Shown here piece by piece: positions 56,097-64,000 of a stretch of 64,000 bases of DNA (its first letter is position 1; each line of letters begins with the position of its first letter). The notes below the pieces were generated by a model. The model was not told where the DNA came from. It saw nothing but the letters and a program-made list of their open reading frames with translations, and did not search any database. A program made the translations under genes and the position numbers. Source of the stretch: Acidobacteriota bacterium (GTDB lineage Bacteria; Acidobacteriota; Terriglobia; Terriglobales; Acidobacteriaceae); the NCBI GenBank assembly GCA_003225175.1, contig QIBA01000037.1, forward strand, positions 124,001-188,000. Direction: 5' to 3'.

Positions 56097-56984
56097 ATGC
56101 CTGTCCGATCGATGACTGGATATGCTCAGCTCACACATCAGGTGAGTGATCGGACCTCATTTTCATTGAGTTTGAAGTCGGTGAACCACCGCTTCCTCGA
56201 TCTCCACTTCCGCATACCATTGGAAGCTAACCCCCTCGAGCTGAAGATGCGCCGGATCCTGAAGGAGAAAATAGCGCGTGGACACATCGAAGTAGCGCTG
56301 TCGCTGCAACAGGGTGATGCAGGCGGATTTCAGTTAAACCACGCTCTGGTAGAAGGCTATGTGCGCGCATTTCAGGAAGCGGCAGAACGATTGGGCATCG
56401 TGGCACAACCTGATCTCAACGTCATTCTGCGCACCCCCGGTGCACTTTCTGGAGATTCAACCACGCTGGATGAAACAACGGAGCAAGTCATTCTGGAGCA
56501 ACTGGAACAGCTGATCGAACGCTTGAATCACATGCGCGAAGAGGAGGGCCGCGGAGTGGATCGTGAATTACGGGAACGCATGGAAGGCTTATCCCACGCG
56601 GTCAGCGAAATTGGAAAATTGCGGGCACTCGTTTCCCGCGCTTATCTGGAAAAGGTTCAATCACGAATGGACGAGCTGATTGCGGGCCATGTCGATCCGG
56701 ATCGTGTACTGCAGGAAGCGGCGATGCTGGCTGAGCGGAGCGACATCCAGGAGGAGGTTGTCCGGCTCGAGAACCACATCAAGCACTTTTATTCGCTACT
56801 CGATTGCGGCGGCGAAGCCGGCAAGAAACTAGACTTTCTCCTGCAAGAGCTGAATCGCGAAGCCAACACTCTTCTTTCAAAAACGGCAGGAGTTGCAGGT
56901 GAGGGCTTGCGCATTACGGAATTGGGACTTTTGATGAAGTCAGAAATTGAAAAAGCGAGGGAACAAGTACAAAACGTGGAGTGA
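56097..56984 (+). CDS. yicC: YicC-family endoribonuclease
   Basis: A 295-residue protein: SMTGYAQLT and SLKSVNHRFLDLHFRIP at the N-terminus, GVDRELRERMEG in the middle, QEVVRLENHIKHFYSLLDC and KLDFLLQELNREANTLLSKT at the end. Family members are RNA-cleaving enzymes tied to stationary-phase RNA turnover. It lies just before gmk, a common arrangement. Confidence 0.93.
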   Translation: MPVRSMTGYAQLTHQVSDRTSFSLSLKSVNHRFLDLHFRIPLEANPLELKMRRILKEKIARGHIEVALSLQQGDAGGFQLNHALVEGYVRAFQEAAERLGIVAQPDLNVILRTPGALSGDSTTLDETTEQVILEQLEQLIERLNHMREEEGRGVDRELRERMEGLSHAVSEIGKLRALVSRAYLEKVQSRMDELIAGHVDPDRVLQEAAMLAERSDIQEEVVRLENHIKHFYSLLDCGGEAGKKLDFLLQELNREANTLLSKTAGVAGEGLRITELGLLMKSEIEKAREQVQNVE

Positions 56985-56988
56985 GGAG

Positions 56989-57047
56989 GAATCGGGTGAT
57001 CGGGTGAAATGCAAACCCGATGACGCGATTGCCCGATCACCCGATTC
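56989..57047. repeat. 16-bp perfect inverted repeat between yicC and gmk
   Basis: GAATCGGGTGATCGGG (56989-57004) is perfectly complementary to CCCGATCACCCGATTC (57032-57047), with a 27-nt spacer that also contains CCCGAT words. It occupies nearly the whole 93-nt gap between two co-directional genes. Confidence 0.8.
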
Positions 57048-57077
57048 TTAATACAGCAACAATAGTCACAATTCCTA

Positions 57078-57767
57078 ATGTCGGGCATCCTCTACATCAT
57101 TTCCGCGCCTTCTGGGTCGGGTAAATCTACGCTCGTAAACGAGCTTCGTTCAATCGTCCCTAATTTGGACTTTTCAATCTCTTACACTACTCGACCGCCG
57201 CGGGGCAGCGAACAGAATGGGCGCGAGTACTACTTCGTCACACGGCCTGAGTTCGAACGCATGATCGTGGAAGATAAGTTTCTGGAGTACGCCGAAGTAT
57301 TCGGCCACTACTATGGGACGGCCTGCCGGTTTCTTGAGGAGGCGAAGGCAAACGGCAGGGATTTGCTGCTCGACATCGATGTTCAGGGCGCGGAGCAGGT
57401 GCGAAGGAAGGTCCCGGATGCAGTCAGCATTTTCGTAATGCCTCCGAACCGCGAGATTCTCGAGCGCCGATTGCGCCGCCGCAGCCAGACCGAAAAGATG
57501 GAGCCTGAAGTAATAGAGCGAAGACTTGAGAACGCCGAGAAGGAGATTGTGAATTACAACAAATACGGCTATATTCTCGTCAACAAGATCCTGGAAAAGG
57601 CAGTGGACGAGTTGAAAGCCATTGTCCTCTCTGAGCGAACGCGTCGCTCAGGAAAGGCGCCCACCGCGGAAGATCAGGAACTGGAGCGCATCGCTGAAGG
57701 ATCTCTGCTCTCACGGAGCCACGAAAAAGTTCAACCCGTTCTACAATCATTCAGGACCAACCTCTGA
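57078..57767 (+). CDS. gmk: Guanylate kinase
   Basis: Phosphorylates GMP to GDP. The P-loop APSGSGKST is at residues 10-18. DFSISYTTRPPRGSEQNGREYYFV and LDIDVQGAEQVRRKVPDAVSIFVMPP are typical. At 229 residues it is full length with a slightly longer tail. It sits in the yicC-gmk-rpoZ-coaBC order. Confidence 0.95.
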   Translation: MSGILYIISAPSGSGKSTLVNELRSIVPNLDFSISYTTRPPRGSEQNGREYYFVTRPEFERMIVEDKFLEYAEVFGHYYGTACRFLEEAKANGRDLLLDIDVQGAEQVRRKVPDAVSIFVMPPNREILERRLRRRSQTEKMEPEVIERRLENAEKEIVNYNKYGYILVNKILEKAVDELKAIVLSERTRRSGKAPTAEDQELERIAEGSLLSRSHEKVQPVLQSFRTNL

Positions 57768-57779
57768 GGTACATCAGGA

Positions 57780-58004
57780 ATGGAACCGACGAAAGACTTC
57801 GATAGCAAATATCGTTACATCCTCGTCGCGGCCCGCCGTGCGCGCCAGCTCCAGGGAGGTGCGAATGCGCTGGTGGAAACGGACTCCCGCAAGGCGTGTC
57901 GGATTGCTCAGGACGAGATCCAGGCTGGCAAGGTCCGTTATGTCGTGCCCGATCCTGTAGCGCCAGTTGTCGAAGCAGCCCCACCCGAACCGACGGAAGA
58001 GTAG
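57780..58004 (+). CDS. rpoZ: RNA polymerase omega subunit
   Basis: A 74-residue subunit. DSKYRYILVAARRARQLQGGANALVE and the ArgLys-rich KACRIAQDEIQAGKV are the omega fold; the acidic tail (EAAPPEPTEE) is normal for omega. It lies 12 nt after gmk, as in many bacteria. Confidence 0.9.
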   Translation: MEPTKDFDSKYRYILVAARRARQLQGGANALVETDSRKACRIAQDEIQAGKVRYVVPDPVAPVVEAAPPEPTEE

Positions 58005-58053
58005 TTCCTCATCTGCCATCTGAAGAATTTCGCTATCCGACTACAATAATGGT

Positions 58054-59274
58054 ATGAAGGTCGCTCTCGGAGTGTGTGGCGGCATCGCCGCGTACAAAGC
58101 GTGCGAAGTCGTTCGCTTGCTGCAGGACGCCGGCATCCGCATACAAGTCGTCATGACCGCTGCTGCCCAGGAGTTTGTGCGTCCTCTTACGTTTGCGGCG
58201 CTCTCTGGTGAGAAGGTCATTACTGGCTTGTGGCAGTCGGGGGGCGAGCAGCCGAACTTCGACTCCGCCATCGACCACATCAGCGTCGCCCAATCCATTG
58301 ACGCGCTTATTGTAGCGCCCTGCACCGCAGATACAGCCGCTAAATTTGCGCACGGACAGGCCGATGATTTTCTTTCGACACTCTATCTCGCCACACCAGC
58401 TCCAGTAATCATCGCGCCGACGATGAACGTCGAGATGCTGAACCATTCCGCGACACAGGCGAACTTGGAAACGCTGCGACAGCGCGGCGTGCATATCGTT
58501 GAGCCCGGCAGCGGATATCTAGCATGCGGCATGGTTGGCGCAGGACGCTTAGCCGGACCCGAAGAGATCGTAGCAGCCGTACTGGCGAGGCTCGGCGTAG
58601 TGCGCGATCTCGCGGGAGAGACGGTTCTCATCACCGCGGGCGCGACGCGCGAGCCGGTCGATCCAGTACGCTTTCTCGGCAATCGCTCTAGTGGGAAGAT
58701 GGGGTACGCCATGGCCGAGGCTGCGATCCGACGCGGGGCCAAAGTGATTCTTGTCTCCGGGCCAGTTGCGCTGGAAGCTCCCCCTGGCGTCAATCTCACA
58801 AATGTGGAAACCGCCGAACAAATGCGCAACGCTATGCTTTCTCGAGCTTCCGAAGCGAGCGTCATCATTGCGGCAGCGGCGGTAGCTGATTTTCGGCTTC
58901 GCAAAGCCTCCACACAAAAGATCAAACGTAATGGTCCAATGTCGCTGGATCTGGAACCAACTCCAGACATACTTGCTGAAGTTGCCGCGCATCGTCGTCC
59001 AGATCAACTGCTCATTGGATTCGCAGCTGAGACGCAGAACGCCATTGAGAATGGACGCGCGAAGCTGCGTAAGAAAGGCATTGATGCAATGGTCGTGAAC
59101 GACGTCTCGAATCCTGAGATCGGATTCGATTCTGAGCTCAATGAGGTCACAATTCTCACTGCTAACGACGAAATCGCAATCCCAAAAGCAGAGAAATCAA
59201 AAATAGCTCATCGCATCCTCGATGCCGTGTTAAAACTGAAGGTCCGATCGGGCAAGGCTGTGCCTGCTCATTAA
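58054..59274 (+). CDS. coaBC: CoaBC: phosphopantothenoylcysteine synthetase/decarboxylase
   Basis: Bifunctional coenzyme A biosynthesis enzyme. The N-terminal flavodoxin-like decarboxylase (about 1-185) has GVCGGIAAYKA, the PTMNVEML motif and SGYLACGMVGAGRLAGPEEI with its catalytic Cys. The C-terminal synthetase has ITAGATREPVDPVRFLGNRSSGKMGYA, ATQKIKR-like STQKIKR and NDVSNPEIGFDSELNEVTIL. The length of 406 residues is normal. Confidence 0.95.
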   Translation: MKVALGVCGGIAAYKACEVVRLLQDAGIRIQVVMTAAAQEFVRPLTFAALSGEKVITGLWQSGGEQPNFDSAIDHISVAQSIDALIVAPCTADTAAKFAHGQADDFLSTLYLATPAPVIIAPTMNVEMLNHSATQANLETLRQRGVHIVEPGSGYLACGMVGAGRLAGPEEIVAAVLARLGVVRDLAGETVLITAGATREPVDPVRFLGNRSSGKMGYAMAEAAIRRGAKVILVSGPVALEAPPGVNLTNVETAEQMRNAMLSRASEASVIIAAAAVADFRLRKASTQKIKRNGPMSLDLEPTPDILAEVAAHRRPDQLLIGFAAETQNAIENGRAKLRKKGIDAMVVNDVSNPEIGFDSELNEVTILTANDEIAIPKAEKSKIAHRILDAVLKLKVRSGKAVPAH

Positions 59275-59278
59275 TCTG

Positions 59279-60055
59279 ATGACAAATGGTTCAGAGCTTC
59301 AGAAGCAGTTGACTGAACGTGTGCGCTTCTATCGCGAGCTGGGCATTTATGATTTCTACCGGCGCGAAGATGCAGAGAGTACGTCAGCCTTAGAGCAGCT
59401 TGCGGCATCATCAACACGCAGCGCAGAGGAGCCGCAGTTGCCCGTGCTCCCGATGACTTCGGACGAACAAATGACTCCAGAACAGGCTCTGCGTGTAATC
59501 CGCGAAGATCTCGGCGATTGCACTCGGTGCCCACTGCACAAGCAAGGACGCAAGCAGATTGTCTTCGGCGTTGGCAATCCACGCGCCGACATCATGTTCA
59601 TTGGTGAAGGGCCGGGAGCCGACGAAGATCAACAGGGCGAGCCATTCGTTGGTCGCGCCGGTCAGCTTCTCAACAACATGATCTCCGCCATGGGAATTCG
59701 TCGCGAAGATGTTTACATCGCGAACGTCGTGAAATGCCGCCCGCCCGCGAATCGCACTCCAGAACGCGAGGAGTGCGACACCTGCTCGCCATTTCTGCTA
59801 CGGCAGATCGCCGTTGTGAAGCCGAAGATCATCGTTGCTTTGGGAGCGGTTGCCGCTAAGACGCTTCTCGGTGTGAACGACGCAATGGTGAATCTGCGCG
59901 GGCGCCTCTATGATTTCAAAAATACTAGGCTGGCTGTGACCTACCATCCGGCGTACCTGCTGCGCGATCCGCGCCAGAAGAAAGAAGCCTGGAAGGATTT
60001 GCAGATGGTGATGAAGTACTTGGGCATGCCAATGCGCCAGAGCGCCCCAAGCTAA
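59279..60055 (+). CDS. Family 4-type uracil-DNA glycosylase (4Fe-4S)
   Basis: Removes uracil from DNA. Four Cys ligands are recognisable: CTRCPLH near the start of the core and the CDTC pair. The active-site motif [23 protein letters not shown] and [11 protein letters not shown] complete the signature. A 75-residue N-terminal extension precedes the core. At 258 residues it fits bacterial relatives. Its stop abuts that of the next, convergent gene. Confidence 0.92.
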   Translation: MTNGSELQKQLTERVRFYRELGIYDFYRREDAESTSALEQLAASSTRSAEEPQLPVLPMTSDEQMTPEQALRVIREDLGDCTRCPLHKQGRKQIVFGVGNPRADIMFIGEGPGADEDQQGEPFVGRAGQLLNNMISAMGIRREDVYIANVVKCRPPANRTPEREECDTCSPFLLRQIAVVKPKIIVALGAVAAKTLLGVNDAMVNLRGRLYDFKNTRLAVTYHPAYLLRDPRQKKEAWKDLQMVMKYLGMPMRQSAPS

Positions 60056-60307
60056 CTATTTGGATTTTTTCTTTGGCGAGGCGCTTCCGCCTACTTGTCC
60101 GCTCACGCTTGCCAGAACTTTCTGGAATGCTTCCTGCGCGCTCATCTCTTTGCGGCCGCCCTTGTTTTTGCGGTATTTGTGCTCGAAGCCGCAGGTACGG
60201 CAGCGCACTTTTTGAACTTCGTCTCCGGCCATCACGACCACGGAATGATCCGTGGTTCGCTGGCAACGCGAGCAATAATCGTCGATATCATCGCCGAGCC
60301 TTGGCAT
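60056..60307 (-). CDS. Small zinc-ribbon protein, basic tail
   Basis: An 83-residue protein with two Cys pairs: CSRC and, 24 residues on, CRTC, forming a likely zinc ribbon. The Lys-rich region KYRKNKGGRKE and C-terminal KKKSK suggest nucleic-acid binding. ATG 60307 has GGAGG 7 nt upstream; the longer frame starts without one. Unknown family. It is convergent with and directly abutting the UDG gene. Confidence 0.75.
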   Translation of the reverse strand: MPRLGDDIDDYCSRCQRTTDHSVVVMAGDEVQKVRCRTCGFEHKYRKNKGGRKEMSAQEAFQKVLASVSGQVGGSASPKKKSK

Positions 60308-60390
60308 ATGCAACCTCCCGGCCAAGATTGATCGCGCGAATACTAGCACGGCGAGCTTTCGCTATGCCAAGCAACTGCTAGACTCTAGCC

Positions 60391-61062
60391 ATGTCCGGCA
60401 GACGCGGACTCTTTATCACCTTTGAAGGCCTCGACGGCTCCGGAAAGAGTACGCAAATCGCGCGTTTGGCAGAGACCCTAACCGCCCGTTGCCTCACCGT
60501 CCTGGCCACGCGGGAGCCCGGTGGGAGTGCGATCGGCGAGCATATTCGCTCCCTTCTGCTGGATTCGCGCACTGCAGGTCTGTCTCCCCGAGCGGAGCTG
60601 GCGTTGATGTTTGCGGATCGCGCGCAGCACATCGAAGAAATCATTGAGCCTGCTCTCAAAGCCGGGAAAATCGTAATCTGCGATCGCTACACTGATAGCA
60701 CGGAAGCCTACCAGGGTTTCGGCCGGCAACTCGGATCGCAGACCGTCCTCGACTTGCACCGGGTTCTGTGCCGCGACTTGTGGCCCGATTTGACACTGCT
60801 TCTCGAGTCGGAACTAAGTTCCAGCGTTGCTCGCGCGCGAAATCGCAATCAAGCCTCGAACTCCTCTGAAGGCCGTTTTGAAAGTGAGGATGCCGCATTC
60901 TTCCGCCGCGTGCATCAGGGCTTTGAGAACATCGCACTGCGGGAAAAGAATCGTGTAGCAAGAATTCCGGCAGGAACGATTCAGAAAGTAGAATCCGACA
61001 TTCTCAAGACAGTCGAGAATCGATTTCCACAGGTTTCAAGTCGCGCAGCCATCACGAGGTGA
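60391..61062 (+). CDS. tmk: Thymidylate kinase
   Basis: Phosphorylates dTMP. P-loop EGLDGSGKSTQ (residues 13-23), TREPGG motif, DRYTDSTEAYQGFGRQL and a lid region with Arg residues. At 223 residues it is full length. The next gene overlaps its stop by 4 nt (GTGA). Confidence 0.95.
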   Translation: MSGRRGLFITFEGLDGSGKSTQIARLAETLTARCLTVLATREPGGSAIGEHIRSLLLDSRTAGLSPRAELALMFADRAQHIEEIIEPALKAGKIVICDRYTDSTEAYQGFGRQLGSQTVLDLHRVLCRDLWPDLTLLLESELSSSVARARNRNQASNSSEGRFESEDAAFFRRVHQGFENIALREKNRVARIPAGTIQKVESDILKTVENRFPQVSSRAAITR

Positions 61063-62165
61063 GTTCTAGCTTGTCTTTCCACAATTTTCACGGCAATCAT
61101 GAAACAGTCACTCGCATTCGCGAGATGCTTGCGCGCGACCGCTTTCCCCATGCCGTGATCATCTCCGGGCCAGAGGGGGCGGGGAGGTACACGCTTGCGC
61201 AGATGATCGCGAAGGCGCTGGAGTGCCTCGAACAACCGAACAATGACGGTCTACTGGACTTCTGCGGGCGATGCAGCAACTGCACTCGCATCGCACAATC
61301 CGATGATCTCGAAGCGAGATTTGCCGAAGCGGTAGAGACACGCGAAGCGATGCGCGAGGCAGACAAACGAGACGCTCGCATCCTGATCCAGACGCATCCC
61401 GAAGTGATCGTTGTTCCTCCCGATCCGCCACAAATGCTGATCAAGGTCGGCCAAATTCGACTCGTCATCGACTCGGTTTTCTACAAACCGGTCGAAGGCC
61501 GGCGCAAGGTCGTCATCTTCACCGAGTCTTCGTTCATGAAAGAAGCAGCGAACTCGTTGCTGAAGGTCTTGGAAGAACCTCCGGGATACGCGAGTCTGAT
61601 TCTGCTCACGACGAACCCTGGCGAGCTCTTACCGACAATCCGATCGCGTTGCGTAACCTTCACGCTCGGAGCCCTGCCCGTTGGCGAACTGGACGAAGCA
61701 CTCAATGCATCCCGAAAGGATCTCAAACAGTCCCAACGAGAGCTCATCGCCCGTCTTGCAAACGGCGCGATGGGACGCGCCCTCAGTTTCAAGCTCGAAG
61801 AGTACGTTGAAGCCAGAACCAGTGCGCTTACCATGCTGCGGAGTGCCATTACGGGAAGCGACCACAGCGAGCTGTTCAAGATCACGGAGACCTATCGTGC
61901 TGGCGCTGAAGGCCGCGATAAGACGGATCAATTGCTGCGAACGCTTTATGCATTGTTGGAAGACCTGCTCATGCTCAAATCCGGAACTCCCGAATTGCTA
62001 AGGAACACTGATATTCGCGGGGAACTTGGTAGATTGGCCCAGAGCGTGGACTTCGACTGGATCGTGACCGCATCCCAGCGTCTCGCGGAGGTCGAGCGCG
62101 GTATGAGAAGGAACCTTCTGCGCTCACTGTCACTGGATGCCTTTACCACTTCGTTAGAACGGTAG
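61059..62165 (+). CDS. holB: DNA polymerase III delta' subunit
   Basis: Clamp-loader delta' subunit, AAA+ fold, 368 residues. The P-loop region SGPEGAGRYTLA has Arg in place of the usual Lys, as befits a non-hydrolysing delta'. A four-Cys zinc module reads C-G-R-C-S-N-C, with a fourth Cys upstream. LLKVLEEPP and the SRC (RSRCVTF) motif are present. Start is GTG, overlapping tmk. Confidence 0.93.
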   Translation: MSSSLSFHNFHGNHETVTRIREMLARDRFPHAVIISGPEGAGRYTLAQMIAKALECLEQPNNDGLLDFCGRCSNCTRIAQSDDLEARFAEAVETREAMREADKRDARILIQTHPEVIVVPPDPPQMLIKVGQIRLVIDSVFYKPVEGRRKVVIFTESSFMKEAANSLLKVLEEPPGYASLILLTTNPGELLPTIRSRCVTFTLGALPVGELDEALNASRKDLKQSQRELIARLANGAMGRALSFKLEEYVEARTSALTMLRSAITGSDHSELFKITETYRAGAEGRDKTDQLLRTLYALLEDLLMLKSGTPELLRNTDIRGELGRLAQSVDFDWIVTASQRLAEVERGMRRNLLRSLSLDAFTTSLER

Positions 62166-62550
62166 CTTCTCTGTAGTTGTCATTCCGAACCGACGAATTT
62201 GTGGGCGTGAGGAATCTACCGCCATCGACGTTGTGATCTGGGTGAGAACAGCAAGGTTTGCCATCTGCAGCTGCATCGGCACAGTCGGCAGAGAGCACCA
62301 CATAATCGAAATGCTGGTGGCCGATCTGGCTTCCTGACCGTTGAAAACCCGCGGTTCGGAATGACAAAAAAAAAGCCTCAATGCTTTGCACCGCAAGAAC
62401 AGCCTGTGATAGGGTTACCGCAACTCAGACCGCTTGAATCCAGCCTTCCGGAAGTTTGCTGCACTATCCGGCTTGTTCGATTGTGAGCCTTCGGCGCATG
62501 TTGGCACTCACAGGCGCTTCTGACGCAGTTATCGTTGATACAAACGTCGA
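62166..62550. other. 385-nt intergenic with inverted-repeat element
   Basis: No gene was recognised. 62179-62192 and 62352-62365 are complementary arms of a probable repeat element, the second followed by a run of nine A. The remaining 180 nt before the Hfq-like gene contain no clear promoter or ribosome site. Confidence 0.6.
62179..62365. repeat. 187-nt element with 14-bp inverted termini
   Basis: GTCATTCCGAACCG (62179-62192) is exactly complementary to CGGTTCGGAATGAC (62352-62365). The left end continues in the widespread type GTCATTCCGA...GAGGAATCTACC. It resembles 53979-54005. Possibly a non-autonomous mobile or REP-type element. Confidence 0.65.
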
Positions 62551-62958
62551 ATGAAAGATCCAGGGAATTCCGCAGCAGTCGGACGCGCACCAGAAGTCGC
62601 GCCAGAATCCGATGATTTTGTAAACCGCAAACTGATTCGTCCCTCACTGCCAATACCCCGGCGGTCGGAATCGAACGGCGAAAGGCCGCTTACTAGTGCC
62701 GAGCAACGCGTGCCAAAGCGTTCCAATGCGATCGAGCAAACCCATGCCGAAGCTTTTTATTTCCAAAAGCAGATGGCAAGCCGGACACCCATGGTTGTTG
62801 TACTCAAAGATGGCGAAGAAGTGCAGGGCTTTATCGAGTGGTACGATCGCAACTGCCTCAAGATCAACCGCGGCGGCCAGGCAGGCGTGCTGATCTACAA
62901 GCAGAGCATTCGCTACATGTTCAAAGCCGGCGAGAACAACAACGGCAAGCAGCGATAA
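62551..62958 (+). CDS. Hfq-like Sm-fold protein, divergent, extended N-terminus
   Basis: A 135-residue protein with an Sm/Hfq-like core (about 64-125): QTHAEAFYFQKQMASRTPMVVVLKDGEEVQGFIEWYDRNCLKIN, then IYKQSIRYMF, where KQS replaces the KHA of standard Hfq. The 60-residue N-terminus is polar and probably disordered. Canonical hfq is also present at 14192, so this is a second, divergent copy. It could bind a different RNA class or only fold similarly. No ribosome site precedes the ATG, so the start is uncertain. Confidence 0.78.
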   Translation: MKDPGNSAAVGRAPEVAPESDDFVNRKLIRPSLPIPRRSESNGERPLTSAEQRVPKRSNAIEQTHAEAFYFQKQMASRTPMVVVLKDGEEVQGFIEWYDRNCLKINRGGQAGVLIYKQSIRYMFKAGENNNGKQR

Positions 62959-64000
62959 CTATCTTGCTGCGCGAAGCAGGCGATCGCGCAACGCTAATCC
63001 AAGCCCAGTCGCGGATGGCAGCGGACAGAGAATTACGCTCACTCCGGGCTTATCCAGATAGCGCAGCCCTGCGAACAGGTTGTGCGCAAGTTGCGCGGGA
63101 TCGCTCCACGAACCCCAGTCGAAGATGACCAACCCTCCACGCGAGAGGGACTGTTCGTCCAACCAATCTTTCGGGGCCATTGCCCCAACATACTCCGCGC
63201 GATCTCCCAACTTCGAAACCTGTTCCTCAATGACCGCGAGGAAGTTTTCCTGCGTGCCGTCTACCAGTACTAATTGCGCTTGCGGAGCATAGTGTCGCGC
63301 CGCGAGACCCGGTGAGGCCAGAGCCTGCGGCGCTTCATTGGCTGGAGCCGAATACATCTCCAGTTGGCCCAATAACTCTTCGAGCTGCTCGCGCGTGACC
63401 CCCCCGGGACGAAGCAGCAGCGGCGGAGTACGCAGGGGATCGAGGACTGTCGACTCCACTCCGATCTGGGTCGGACCTGAGTCGAGGACAGCATCGATAC
63501 GCCCTTCGAGGTCTCCCATCACGTGCTCGGCGGTCGTAGGGCTCGTGTGCCCAAAACGGTTCGCGCTAGGCGCAGCCAGTGGCAGCCCTGCAGAAGTAAT
63601 GACCGCCCGAGCAACGGGATGTGCGGGAATGCGAACGGCCACAGTCTCCCGTCCAGCAGTGACTGCAAGTGGAAGCTGCCGGTGCCTTTTGAGCAATAAC
63701 GTCAGGGGGCCGGGCCAGAAGCGCTCTGCCAGCTTTTTTGCCCTTTCTGGGAAATCGCCCGCGACTTGCGAAATCATCTCGAAGTTCGCAACGTGCACGA
63801 TCAGCGGATCCCAGGATGGCCTTTCTTTGGCTACAAAGATTCGGGCGATAGCACCTGGATCGAGCGCATCGGCTGCCAGTCCATAGACGGTTTCTGTGGG
63901 AATTGCGACAAGCCCGCCAACTTTGAGGATCGCCGCTGCTTCGCGAATCGAAGGATGCTCAGGCGCGGCTTCTTCAGCGCGAACTTTGAGGTGGACGGTC
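62959..64000 (-). CDS. Sua5/YciO/YrdC-type threonylcarbamoyladenylate synthase (partial)
   Basis: Makes threonylcarbamoyl-AMP for tRNA t6A modification. It runs off the window's right edge, so the start is missing. Reading from the edge the frame gives PTETVYGLAADAL, then AKERPSWDPLIVHVANFE. WPGPLTLLLKRH, VAVRIPAHPVARAV and PLAAPSANRFGHTSPTTAEHV follow, matching the YrdC fold. A C-terminal Sua5 domain (about 150 residues, ending LGLALRDRLLRAA) makes this Sua5 rather than the short YrdC. At least 346 residues are in view. Confidence 0.93.
   Translation of the reverse strand, partial: TVHLKVRAEEAAPEHPSIREAAAILKVGGLVAIPTETVYGLAADALDPGAIARIFVAKERPSWDPLIVHVANFEMISQVAGDFPERAKKLAERFWPGPLTLLLKRHRQLPLAVTAGRETVAVRIPAHPVARAVITSAGLPLAAPSANRFGHTSPTTAEHVMGDLEGRIDAVLDSGPTQIGVESTVLDPLRTPPLLLRPGGVTREQLEELLGQLEMYSAPANEAPQALASPGLAARHYAPQAQLVLVDGTQENFLAVIEEQVSKLGDRAEYVGAMAPKDWLDEQSLSRGGLVIFDWGSWSDPAQLAHNLFAGLRYLDKPGVSVILCPLPSATGLGLALRDRLLRAAR

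Overview
The window looks like chromosomal DNA of a soil-type acidobacterium (Terriglobia/Koribacter-like). This rests on moderately high GC, an F1 ATP synthase operon with separate b and b' genes, a yicC-gmk-rpoZ-coaBC-UDG block, many secreted proteins, and hairpin-rich intergenic repeats. It is an inference from gene content, because no rRNA or tRNA gene was recognised here. No phage, integrase, transposase or CRISPR array was seen.

Layout. 1-3060: 3-hydroxybutyryl-CoA dehydrogenase, a secreted protein, a WalJ/YycJ-type metallo-hydrolase and a small zinc-finger membrane protein (+). 3398-10398: a Spy-like periplasmic protein, then the ATP synthase genes atpC-D-G-A-H-F-F' (-), without the a and c subunit genes. 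10399-14509: a structured intergenic region, recQ, hflX and hfq (-). 14809-18366: BON protein, GH15 glucosidase, membrane protein and lone receiver (+). 18444-29189: two penicillin-acylase-family Ntn hydrolases, an HtrA protease, a peptidoglycan-binding-like protein and two secreted unknowns. 29433-33818: a small receiver-like protein, an ECF sigma factor with a DUF4349 anti-sigma factor, a CPBP protease and an EamA transporter.

33857-41415: DUF4112, a secreted protein, scoA and scoB separated by an opposing membrane-protein gene, tyrA, an M49-like peptidase, DUF72 and RidA. 41571-48217: S10 peptidase (+), then trpC-trpF-trpB-trpA-chorismate mutase-DAHP synthase (-), a compact aromatic amino-acid operon lacking trpE/G/D. 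48433-53920: PilZ, EamA, dienelactone hydrolase with divergent TetR, small unknowns and RNase HII. 54207-62958: MsbA-like ABC exporter, yicC, gmk, rpoZ, coaBC, family-4 UDG, tmk, holB and a second, divergent Hfq-like protein. The window ends inside a Sua5/TsaC-type gene.

Most genes are housekeeping. The least explained material is non-coding: five copies of a near-perfect 22-bp palindrome, mostly at gene 3' ends and once forming the C-terminus of a protein; several other inverted-repeat elements; and a structured recQ-atp spacer with a plus-strand terminator that no gene explains. Together with two Sm-fold proteins, these are the best candidates for something undescribed. No large novel gene system is evident.
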